This document shows, in pieces, positions 1 to 12,300 of a stretch of 64,000 nucleotides of DNA (positions are counted from its first letter, which is position 1; each line of letters opens with the position of its first letter). The DNA is taken from positions 310,001-374,000 of the forward strand of contig JAEHOE010000119.1 of the NCBI GenBank assembly GCA_016858145.1, in the 5' to 3' direction. The position numbers and the translations under genes are program-made. Below the pieces are notes generated by a model that worked only from the letters and a program-made list of their open reading frames with translations, made no database searches and had not been told where the DNA came from. The stretch is from Edaphochlamys debaryana (taxonomy: Eukaryota > Chlorophyta > Chlorophyceae > Chlamydomonadales).

Positions 1-324
1 GCTTTACCGGTACTGTCACGTTTGCCCTTCATCGAGACTCATGCCCTCCGTCCCGCCTAAACCAAACCTTGCTTGCAACAGGCAAGAGCCGGTGGGCCCG
101 CCAAGCTTCTGTGGTGCTTACAGCCTGCAGCAGCGCTGCAATAAGGCCACCGCGGTAGGGGCGGGGCGGGGCAAGGCGGGAACAGAAAGACTCAGGGGAC
201 ATGCCGCCATGGGCCCGGTGTGGGCGATAGGGGCGGGGCAGGGCAACCGTGAGGGTACAGGCCGTTTCACACAGGCCCGGTGTTCTCAAGAGTCCACCGA
301 CATCTCTCGTATAATGCATTGCAG

Positions 325-3300
325 GACGCCGCCATCCAGCGTGTGTACGACGTGTTCCAGCCCCCGGACTCGGCTCTTGTACAGAGGGACGTCGTCACTC
401 TCCGCACGGGTGAGCTGGCGCCCCGGTGATAAGTCGTGTACACGTCTACAACTTGCGTGCACTGTGCTTCCCTGCCTGGCTGAAATTGATTTGCTGTATC
501 CTCTGCGTGTGTGCAGCCGGGGAGTATGCGGCGCGAATCCGGCTGTACGAATTGTACGGCCGTCGAGTGTGCGATGACGTGACCAGCAGCGTGCTCGTCC
601 AGGACGGCATCAGCGGCAGGGACTCGCCATGCTCCGCGGAGCTCAACGGTTGCATTAAGGAGGTGTGTGCGGCGGGCGACGGTTGCGACGGGTTCGCTTG
701 GTGGGCGCGAAAATGCACGCACTCTACCTGACTGCTACCTAGGACAGGTTTGGCGGCTTGGCGGAACACTAGATGTTGTCCCTCGCCATTAATGCTCTAT
801 GCGCTTGCCTGTCGGCTGCCCGCAGGTGGCGTTTGAGGCAGACAGCAACCGCTCCAGCATTCTATACCCCCTGGTGCCGGCCGCGCCCAACTTCAGCCCC
901 CAGACCGCCTACGCCCTGCCCCTCACCGTTGTGGTTGCTCAGACCAACGGCTGGCCCGCCCGCTCCTCCCTGATCTACGCGGTCGTGGAGGGCAAGGCCA
1001 CGCGCGCAGGCACGGGATACATCGAGGTGCGTGGGCACTAAGGTCTGGTCACGGGGACCGGATAACCGCAAGGGCTTGATTGATCTCAACCCACCGACCA
1101 TAACAATATATCGCAGGTGCCCATCCCTGTGCCTCTGCTCATCCTACGCGACCCACCCGGTAAACTTGGCATGCATTTGCAGGAGGCCGATTGCTGAGCT
1201 ACGGCTCCGATTCCTTAACGCTTGATCACTGAACACCACGTGACGCTTCATCCCAACACTCACCGCCCGACCAATGATTGCAGGCGACGGGAGCTATGCC
1301 ACGCTTGAGAGCAGCGTCACAAGCACTGTGAAGTGGGTCGGGAATTTACTGTTGGAACCGAGTTCTACACAATCCTATCTTCCATGGCCTGCGCTAAATG
1401 TTCCACCCTGTGCTTCGTTCGCTCCAGGCTTTCCATGTCGAACCGTGACGACGTTCTGTGTGATGGCCCCGGTGAGCACTGCAGCCTTTACACCGTTAAG
1501 ACTGCCGGACATGCCTTGGTCCCCGCTCAGCTGATGACACGTTATCAGGGGCGTACTGGCTGGCAAATGCTTCAGTAGATGCAGTATGCGCTGACGACAT
1601 CTCTCGCGATCCGCTTCTTCGCTTTACATGTTTCTCCGGGTGCGGTGCCGTGCTTGCATCTGCAGGCTCATCCGACATGTGGCGCTCGCTGGGGTGGAGT
1701 CTCATCAACGCCATTCCGTTTGGCGTCTTCAGCAAGGCCAGCAAGCTCAGGGACGCCCTGAAAGAGGCAAGCACACACCCCACATGCGACCCCGCCGCTT
1801 TTGCAATGCGGCATTGCGCTATGGGGCCAATGCTATATACCAGACTCGCTTTGCCATTCCCTGACCCGCACTGCAGGCAAACACAATCGAAAAGACGGTC
1901 AAGGAAGCGAAAACCCTGTGAGTGTATCCTTAGCAACATAGGCGGCGGGCTGGGCGGGCACCCAGTATGGCGTTCCCATCGGCCTGCACCAGCGCCTATA
2001 GTGCCTGCGGTTCATGTACTGCTGTTTGCTGTCCCGTTTGCTTGCGTTCGCAGGGTGGCTGCGGCGGCCAAGGTCGAAAAGGCCACCAAGGCTGCCAGTG
2101 CCGCGGGCAAGGCCGGCAAGGGAGCGAAGGCGGCATCAGGTCAGTGGTGACGTTCAACGCAGGGGTCCTATGCATGCTAGGTTGGTGCGTGATCACCAAC
2201 GAAGGCCTCGAAAGGCCTCTATGGGGGACGGTGGATCTCATGGATGGGTCAGATCACAGCTTAGCTCGTGGCCATTTCTCCAATCAAGAGCTCTTGCTTG
2301 CCTTCGTCCCCCCAACCCGCAGCCGTCAAGAAAGGAGGCGTGGCAGGTGCGTGATGAGTGGGTCACACCAGCATTCCCGATTGTCTTCTGCCTAACACCA
2401 TGAACCCCATCTGCCTCGTTCTATCCGTAGCCGCGGCTTTGGTGGAGCGGGGTTCCGCCGGCGCTTCAAAGGTGCTAAGACGGCAGGGGGCGCAGCTCTC
2501 GCTCAACCTCCAGAAGTCCACCGCTGCCTCAGTCAAGGCCCTAGCGGAGGCCAAGGACATTGTCTACGAGGCCAAAATGGTACGCAGGGTGCACACCTCA
2601 ATCAGACCGCGCGCTCTTCTCTGCCCTGTTCGCGTTCGGTACATGACCTCACATTCTCCTCTCCTCCTCAATGTACAGCTGCGGATCAGGCAGATTGCAC
2701 GTCAAGTCAGCGCTCCCGGTAGGTCCGGCACTCAATCCTTCTGTTTTCTTTCTTTGATGCTTCTGAGCTGGTTAACCAAGTGGCCCACATCCATCTCACC
2801 TCACGTTCACAGGCATCAAAGGAATCAAAACGGCCATCAAGGCATACAGTGCGTCCGGGTGTACGGCTGTACTGGAGGACGGGCTGACTCCACGTTTGTG
2901 GACCGCGCCCTGGCGTCAACCTCGTAGGGTTTTGCTTCGCATGATGGCGCTCCCACCTGCCACCCACTATTGTCCCTCCCCGCGCTTCACTCCTCCCCAC
3001 AGAGTTTGCAGAGCGACGTGCGCCGTACGACTCCGCGGATGGGGTGAGCTGACTCATCTCATCAACCGCCGAACCGTGCTCCAACACAGCGGGCCTACCA
3101 TGTCACCTGCCCCTCTATTCTTCTCTTGCTTGCGGTCATCAAGATATTGCATGCCGGGGATTCCATGTCCACCACACCATGGCCCTAGTGCCCTGCCCCT
3201 CCATCGATAACGTGTGTGTTTGTCACGGCATGCTCGCCCTCGTTCCCGGTGCAAACCGCAGAAGAAGGACGCGGCTGGCAACCCCCAGGCCCCTGACCCG

Positions 3301-6300
3301 GACGTGTTGGGCCGTGGCGCGCTGTACAGCGAGATCTACCACGGGGACGGAGATCTGTACGAAGACCTTCTGGCGGCCATGGACATGTGAGCCTTGGAGG
3401 CGGGCTAGGGCGAGGGCCAGGGCCCACAGGGCCAGGGTACTTACGGCGCTGAAGCTACTCATCCTTCGATGCTCCGCAGAGACAACTCCACGGTCAGCGA
3501 GGATACCATGGACGATCTCATCGGTGCGTGTGTGGGCACGCATGCATCGAGCTCACCTTGGACAGGGCTGGTCCATGAGCGAGGGCCGCCTTGCATGGCT
3601 AGCGTGCGCTCTTGTGCACCCCTGAAGCCTACGTGTGTATGTGCTGACGTGCCCCCTCCGAATGACCACATGCATGTGCGTGCGGCGCAGGCAACTTCTG
3701 GGCGGAGAAGGAAGATACGCCGATCGCAACACACCTCCTCCTCGCGCGGTGGGTAGGGGTATGCATGCACACTCGGAATCCCGCACGTGACAAGGCGTGG
3801 TGACCCCCTTGTACAACCAAAACCCTGCGGGTGGCGGGCAGTCCGAGCCCCTGAGCCTCAAGACCTACCTGCGCATATTCTTCCAGAGGTCCTCGAGAGC
3901 TTGCTTTCAACCCTAATGCTGCATCCACCCTTCAATCCTGTAGCGCCATCGATGATTACGTGACCTTCACAAACCTTACGGCGACCGCCAACGCCAACGC
4001 GAGCCAGGGCCAGCCGCTGCTGGCCAGCCCCGTGGCGGGTGTGCAGCTACCCGCAATCACACTGGCCTTCGCCAAGGTAGGGCAATGGGTCAGGGGATTG
4101 TTGCGGTAGGACTACGCAATATCGGCGCAGAATTATAAAGCTCCACAAGCCAGATCAATCTGTACCGATAGAGTAATTGATTCTCCTGTTCCTCTTCGTA
4201 CGGCAGGATGCGTACGGCATGGCGGCTGGCAGCAAGGGCCTGCGCGACCGCGACAGCCAAGGGGCGTACGGCCAGGGCGACACGTGGGAGCTGAATCCGG
4301 ATCTGCTCATGCCGAAGTGTGCCCGTAACAAATTCGGGATCGGATACGACATGGATTACAAGCTGGTGCGCAGCGGGCGGGAGTGGGCGGGATCAGGAGC
4401 TGCGAGGGAGGGAGTGGAGCATGCACGTGCCCAGGACAGAGGACATAGATGCTAGAGGAGGGGCCTACTCCACTTTGCTTTCCAGCCACGCCCTGTTGCT
4501 GTGGTTCCGATGCTCAATGCTGGGATCCCGCCCGGTGCTGAGGCTATTGTGCGTTTTTCGCTCATGCAGTGCGTGGGTCTCGGCGCAATGATGTGCCAGC
4601 CGGTGATCAAGGACCACGGTGGGTGCCGTCCGTGCGGGGCCAGCAGTGGGCGGTTCAATGATAAGTCGTCCGTTTCGTCCTCCGCTTGCTTGATAGCATG
4701 GCAAACTAATAATTGGGACCCTGCCTCTTCATGCGCTTCTCCACACAGGCATTGCGGGGATGCTCACTGAGCGATCGTACGCCAACTCAGGTGGGTGGGG
4801 GGCTGCTAGCACGCGGGAGCAGCGGTTCTGGCTGGCTCGGGCAACGGATCGCGCCGTGCTAGCCGTGCCTCTCCTGGTATTGCCCATAGTTGGGATCAAC
4901 CGAACAGCAAACGGCCCGGAGGCCACAGGACTCTGCCCCTTGAACTACCATCCAACTTGTTCGGCGCACTCTGACAAACACTCCGTGCCACAATTTGCTC
5001 CCGTTGCGTGCCCCCAATACTTCCACCCCCAGAGGAGGCCGAGGATTACTACAAGGTGTGTGGATACGAGAGCAGGCAGTCGGCTCTGCTGATGGGTCGA
5101 AGCCCGGGGCACTTGCGACGGGTGGCCATCAGGGGGCCCTGGCGGCGATGTCGCGTGTAACGCTCACAACCCCTCCCCGTGTGCCCGCAGATCACCGTCA
5201 GCAGGGCGGAGGGCTTCTCCACAAGCAAGGTGGGGCAATCAGCGCGAGGGTCGCCTGTTGGCTCAGGCTGGGAGCTGCACAACGGGAAGGACCATGGCCA
5301 AGCGCCGTGCATGCTCCCAAAGGGAGCAAAGCAAACCAAAAGAAGACACGCCGCTCGCCTCCCTGACCCCACCGCCGCCCTCCCACCCTCCACCTGCCCT
5401 CCACCCCCACCCCCCAGGTGTCCACCCCGGAGATGAGCGGCCCCGACGCCGACATGATTCTGGCCCCCACCTTCGCCATCATGTTCACCCTCTCGGACAG
5501 CCTAGCGCTAGACCCCACCACATGCACAGGTGGGCGCCTGGGTGGGCTCTTGGGCTTGAAATGCTAGAAGAGAGAGGGAGGAGCGAGGAGAGAGGAGGCA
5601 AGTGGTATTGCTAAGGTCAGCCCGCCCGCGCTGCTGACAATAGAAGGCTGGAATGGCGAGGGTGTATGTGTGGTGGCTCTCGGCGACTTGTTTGCCCTCA
5701 CGCCTCAGCAAGTAGTACTGCCCTGGCGCTGGGTGCCCTCGACCCTCCGCCTGTGTGCGCCCGTGTACTCCCGCAGCCACCACCACCACCGGCATACCCG
5801 GCTGGGACCTGCGTCAGGACATGGACGCGACGGCGTGGCACAGGTGCGGTCTACGGCGGGCAGCTGGCAGAGGCAGGAAGGAGGATGGGGCGGGAAGACG
5901 GGCCCATCGAGACGTGAGGCCCCGACAAGCCTCCCATGCTTCCCTCGCCCGTGCACGCACAGTGCCCTCTTTCCTATGCTCCCATGGGAGGGCACCTTGG
6001 CCACCCACCCTGCATGCCCACCTTTCCTCACGTAACCCGCCCTCTCCCGCCCCCTCCCCCAGCGTGTGGCACATCACCAACGTCATCCTGCCCGACCTGG
6101 AGCGCCTCAAGGCGGCCGAGGAGGCCAAGCCCGCGACCAACAGAAACGTCACCGTCCTCTCAAACCTGCAGTCGGTGCGTGTTGGGCTGCAAAATAACAG
6201 AGACGCCTTTATTGGAGCGGTTGCCTCGAGCCAGCGACTGTCCAGGCTGCCGTTCCTGATCCGGTTCTAACCCTTTCTTGCTGACACTTGTCTCACGGCG

Positions 6301-9300
6301 CTGCACCTTTCTTGCCTGTCTTGTGCAGGGTATCCTTGGGTGGAAGGTGCGTGAGAAGCGTTGGTTCGGTGCTGGGATGCGGGATGCGGGATGGTCAGGA
6401 TCTCTTGCCTGTGTAGCCTCTGTCTTGCTATTGTGCTCCCTTCACATGCAAGCACATGCCCAGCTCTCAGATCATGCTGACCTTCCCTCGGCCACTCTTC
6501 ACCTCATACACGCAGGACGTGCTGTCCGTGTACCGCAACCTGACCGACATGGCGCTCAAGGACGACGGACCCGAGGTCTTTCCCGGGTACCAAGTAAGTG
6601 CGAGCCGGGGCTGCAAGCGTGGCCCTACCTACCTCAATGGCACCACCAGACCCCTCACAGACCCCTCAGTCCCTAGCCCCAGCCCCGCCAGACCTTGGCC
6701 CCGCGCCAAACCCCGGCTAGCTGCACGCTGCATCGACCCTCGTCCCATCTCCCTTCTCCATGCGCGCATACCCATCTGCTTACCCCTCATCATTCGCCCT
6801 CGTGCATTTACCCTCCCCTTCTCCTCCCCACCCCCCACCCCCTCAGCCCGGCCAGCTGGACGCCAACGGCCTGGTGCAGCCCGAGGTGGAGGGCGTGTGG
6901 CAGGACACGCTGGCGGACAGCGAGTTCCGGTCCGCGCAGGTGCGTACCGTAAGGCCTTGAGGAGGTCTTCCTCGTCTTCACCGGTGCCAGCACTGACAAA
7001 GTCTGGGCGCCTCATGCTCAAGCACGCACTGCCCTTTTACTTCAAGCTGTTTTCAAGTGACTTGACGTCCGTCCCTTGCATGCCTGCAGGGCTACGAGGG
7101 CCGGGGTGTGGAGAACAAGTGGCTGGAGGAGGTGAGCGAGTGGGCCACGCGACAGCCGTGGCCTGATGCCAAACCTGGCTGGTGCCCTCCTCCCATTGCA
7201 GTCAACAGCAGGGCCCTGCTGGCTTGGTCCCCCCCCCCCCCCCCACTCCCCTGCCCGCGTTCTGCTTGCCCCACATGGCTCATCGTTGTCCCCCTTGTAA
7301 TGTCTCCATGCACGCGCAGGACCGCGTGTGGAAGCAGGGCTACTTCGAGGGCGACAACGCGCTGCAGCGACTCATGCTGCGGACTCAGGTGCGGGGACAG
7401 CTGTCCTGCAGGGGGGAGGGCGGTGTAGAGGGGCCGGACGCAAGCGCATCAGGACGGATGGAGTCACGCGCGAGGGATGTCAGGCAGGGCCACGGCAGGG
7501 GTTCTGTTGAGGACGGCCCACAGCAGGATCTCGCTTGCATCTTGTTTGTCGTACAGGCAAGTGTGCCCCCTCATGCGGTTGTCGTACTCGCACGTGTCCT
7601 CCCCCACCCACCCACCCCCCTGCAGGACTACCTGGACCGCAGCGGCCCCGACGGCAACCTGGTGACCCAGCCCAACATGCGGGGCATGGGTGGGGTGGTG
7701 GCGGGCAAGCAGGTGCGCGGAGAGAGCCTTATCGGCTGCGAGGCGCGCGCGTGCTGGTGTTGTAGTACTGGTAGCGTTCGCGGAAGGGCGCCTTGCCGGA
7801 CTTGGTCAAACATTAGTCATGTCTCACACGCATTGCACCTCCGTACTCGCTTGCACGCAGCTCGACGCGATTCAGCAGCGCATGGACAAGGAGTTCACCA
7901 AGTGAGGCAGGAGCGGGGGCGGGGGGGTGGGGGGTGGGGGGGCTGGAAGAGCGGGTGCACTGTGAAACCTCTCTCTCAGGGTACCGCATCTCAGTCTACC
8001 GGACATCACGCGTGCGGCCTGTTCCTTAGGGTGTCCTTTTCCGGCGGCGGCTCGGGCTACTGGTACCGCCTGAGCACGCACAGCACGCTGACCACCAAGA
8101 TCAAGTTCGGCATCAACTTCAAGGTATGACCAACAGGGCCTCGGGCAACGATTCTCCATGCATTGCTGCTGGGGTTACCCGCCCAGGGAATGGCCTCGCT
8201 GTCGATGCCGTGCCTTCATTCCCATGCCCTCCGCTGAGTATCTTTGTTCGGTTGCATTTTTTGCATGCAGGACCTTCTCGGCTTCTTCGGAGAGCAGGTG
8301 TGAGGACGGGCAGCGCTCGGCTGAGCCGCCGCTCGCGCGCGTGCACTCCAGCTTGCACCGTGCTCTGCAGCCGTAGTAACTTTCCTAAAACGGGCCAACA
8401 CGCTTGGGTAGTCCGCTTTCTGGTCCAACGCGCCCCATTGCCCTGCCAATGCTCCCTGACATGCAGGGCGGAGGCGTCGGCCTGTGGCTGGAGAACGTGG
8501 TAAGGTTACACATGCCAACCAGATGGAGATAGGGCCGCCGAAGGGCTTCACTGGGCCTTGCAAGAGTAGCGACCCATATCATATATAGCCATAGCTTCCC
8601 GGGGGCCTCTCCTGGGCTCTCGCAGAGTAATTCCAATTGCATGCTGCACCCCACGCCCGCCCTCCCGCTCGCCCCCTTCCGCTCACCCCCAGGACGAGGG
8701 CAAGTACGCTCTGGAGCTGGAGTTCGACAGCACACTGCTCAAGGTGCGCGCGTGTGGGGGGGGGGGAGGGGGGAGAGGGGGATGTCCATGGGGGTACCGG
8801 CCATAGAACTCGATAGCACACTGCTCAAGGTGCGCGCGTGTGGGGGGGGGGGGGGGGGGGGGGGGGGAGAGGGGGATGTCCATGGGGGCACCGGCCATAG
8901 AACTCGATAGCACACTGCTCAAGGTGGGGGCGTCGGGGGCGTGCATGTGGGAGGGTGGGGCACTGGAGGGGTGGAGGCCTGGAGGGCACGCCGCTTCAGG
9001 GGCGGGGCATGGGGTTGCCGGGCATGGAGTTCTACAGCACCCTGCTCAAGGCGTGGCGGTGCGCGCCTTAGCGGTCAGGGGGCTGGCACCTTCAATCCCC
9101 TGGCTGCCACGGCTCGCAAGCAGCCCCTGCACTTCCCTGCGCGCCCCCTCTGCCCCCCAGGAGACTGAGAGGCAGCGCAACGTGACCTTCTACCTGTCAG
9201 ACAAGGATGCAGGGGACGCGTTCCTCGTCAAGGTATGCGGGGTTGGGGGCCATGCTGACAGCAGATAACTCACTAGGCAAGGGCAGGTAGCGGCGGCGGG

Positions 9301-12300
9301 GTCAAAGTGAAGGTGGGGCGCTGGGGCGCTGGGTATATGCTGCTCTCATGCCCTGCTCACTTCGCCGTTCTGGGCCTTGCCTCACACACACCCCCAGGTC
9401 AAGCCCGACCCAGCCTTCGGCACGCCTGGTGAGCTCAGCGCCCCGCCCGTTGCGTCCGGCCACGCACCCAACTGCTTTCGTGGTGGCAGGCTGGTAGCGA
9501 CGCTCTCTGTACAGCAAAAGGCCCAACCCACCTGCTGGTAGCCCGCCAACTTGGGTTGCGCCAACGATCCCCCCTCCGGGGTGCCGCGCCCCCCCCCCCT
9601 CCCCCGCAGTCTTCCAGACGCTGGCGGGCCGCTCGCGCTGCCCCCACGAGCCGGGGACCCTGTCCCGCCACAACGTCAGCGTCCGGGTGGCGGACGGCAG
9701 CAACTCCCGGGTGAGTGCCCGCTGTGTGCTTGTGCATCGCCCAGAGCGGCATTCACGGCATCGGATGACGCTGATGATCCCTAGGGGTCTCGCGGCTCCA
9801 CAAGGCCTTGCACGCCCTCGACCGCCGCACCTTCTGCCCGCAATGTTTGTGACCCTGCCATATTCACCCCTGCTGCAGCTCAACGTCAAGGAGGGCGAGG
9901 AGGTTCGGTATCTTCTGGCCATCGATAACGCCAGCGACACAGACGAAATGGTGGGCATGGGTTGGGGGGCAGCAGGGAGCTGGCAAAGCTGAAAGCCACG
10001 CCGCAATTGCCCGGACCGGCGCTGAGCTGAGCGTTAGATGCACACGCTCCGACCGAGTCCTGTACAACCAGCCCGGCTCCTTTGACGGCCGGCCGGACGC
10101 CTACCGCGGCCTCTTATTATTCGTGGCAAGAGACTCAGCTTCACCTATTTCCCCTCCCCGCCCGCTCGCTCCTGTTCCGTGCTGCTTGCTCCCCAGGTGG
10201 AGTTCGCCCTGGGACCCGACCTCGCCTCCAACAGCGGCCTGCAGCTGAGTCTGCTGGGGGCGCCCTGGGTCAGCCCCGTGCCCTACTGGCTGCCGGGGCC
10301 CAAGGCCAACGCGGCACTGACGGCAGTGGCAGCCACCTGCGCCCCCGGACGGCCCACCGCCGCATCGGACATCGTGGCGCGGAGCACGTGCGACGGAGGT
10401 AGGTCATCGTCGCTGCAGTTGTGGTTGGAATGTTGTTGGGGTGAACGGCAGGCGCCGATGCGGTACAAGTGGAGTACAAGTGGAGTATGCCCGGACCCCA
10501 CGCCCAGACCGCATGCACTGCCCTGCCACCTTTGCCTCCCCCGGCCCTGCCCCAACCCGCAGGCGTGCTTGCGCGCACGAGCCTCACCGTTGCCTGCTTC
10601 AGCGCTTGCCCGGCGGTGGAGTGGCCGGCGGGGTGGCCGCCGCTGCAGCCGCTGGTACTCAACGCGAGCGACGCGCAGGCGGGCAAGGTGGGGAGGGGAG
10701 GCGGGGAGCGGGACAGGCCGGGAGGAAAGCGCGAGGCGGGTGTGCTGAGGGCGTCCTTCCTGACCCTTGCCCCGGCCCAAATCGTTCGTGTCCCCGTGCT
10801 ATCCCGTATGTGGCCGTTTCGGCCCCGCTCCGCTTGACCCTCCCACGTCCCCCTCCGCCCTTGTTCACCCCCTCCGCTCCCCCCTCCTGCCCGCAGCCCC
10901 TCACACTAACGCTCTTCAACCCGCTCTACACCAATCAGAAGCTGCGCACGCACCCCCGCCTTACGGCGGCTGTGGGGGCGGTGGTGGTGGAGGTGACCAG
11001 CCCCGCGCGGGACGGAGGCGTGTGGCGGCCCATCCTGCAGCCCAACGGGGTGAGTCAGTCACACAGCAGTCGACGGGAGCAAGCCACGGGAGGCGCTGGT
11101 GAAATGTGATGCATGCAAGTATAAGTAACTCATGCTGTCCCGCGGTTGTGTAATTCCTTCAGACCGCCGTCAACTTCAAGAACCTGGAGGACCCCTCGTA
11201 CGGCTTTGCGACACACAGGTGCGGCCTTGACACGGGCATGAAGTTACCCTTGCTTGCCGAGCGGCACTCTACAACCGCACTCTGCAAGTTGAGGCCGCCT
11301 GGTGCAACCCTAATCGCCCTACACTCCTGGTGCCCCGCGCGTGACGCAAACCCCGTACTCAGCCGCCTGAACCCGCCCACGCGCCCCGCCCCCGCAGTTG
11401 GACCAATTGGGCCACGGCTCTTGCGGACGGGTCCTACCTCCTGCGCTGGGTGGTGGTGTGCGACTCGGCAGTGGGAGGTGGGGGCGCTGGCGCGGGCTGA
11501 GGGATAGCAGGGCCTTTCACGGATTGAGCGACAGCTGGGAAGCAGAATCCCTGCCATCGGACCCTGCTTAGTCTCCTTGCTCGTAGCCGTCTTGCTAACC
11601 CGAACCCTTCTTCTGTGTGTCCTCAGGCGGCGCCGACTCTCGCATAGAGGGCCCCGCCGTGAGCCTCCTGGTGGACCGAGTGCGCCCCGTGCCGCTGCTC
11701 AACAGGTGGGCCACCTGCTGCCCCCTCGCCTGGCCCCTCATCCTGCCCCAGACTCCGCTCTGCGCGCTTCCCAAGCCCGCCCCTTGCACGTTCGCCCCGC
11801 ACACACACCCATCGTCCCGCCCCCCGCCCCGCCAGCCTGTGGCCCTCCATGACCTACCTGCCCGGCGACTCCCTGACCGTGGAGTACTCGGAGCCCCTCG
11901 ACTGCCGCAGCCCCGGGCTCATAGCGGTGCAGGCCACGTACAACGAGACCTACCCCACCAACAGGCAGTTCGTGCTCTCGACAGGTGAGCAGGCGCACGC
12001 ATCCCCGCCCCCCGCCCGCCCCCCCCCCCCACGCCTGACTGGGCACATGACAGCCGCAAGCCTTCGGCTGTGCAAGCCGATCATTACAGAGTCACATCTG
12101 CACTGAGAGCATGGAGTAGTTCAGCACAACCCCCGAGCTCCGTAACCCTGCCCTCCCTTGGTGCCCAATCCATCCCACCCCCTCCTCCCCCCTCCTCCCC
12201 CCTCCTCCCCCTCGCCCCCAGGCCCGCTGCTGGCCACCAGCCCGCTGCTGGCCGCCTGCGAGGGCCGCACGCTGGTGCTGTCATGGAACCCGCTCAACTG

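Noticed and set aside
8693..8930. CRISPR-like regularly spaced repeats
   Set aside because: Spacing is regular but units are exon-tail duplicates in a eukaryotic intron; no palindromic repeats or cas genes.
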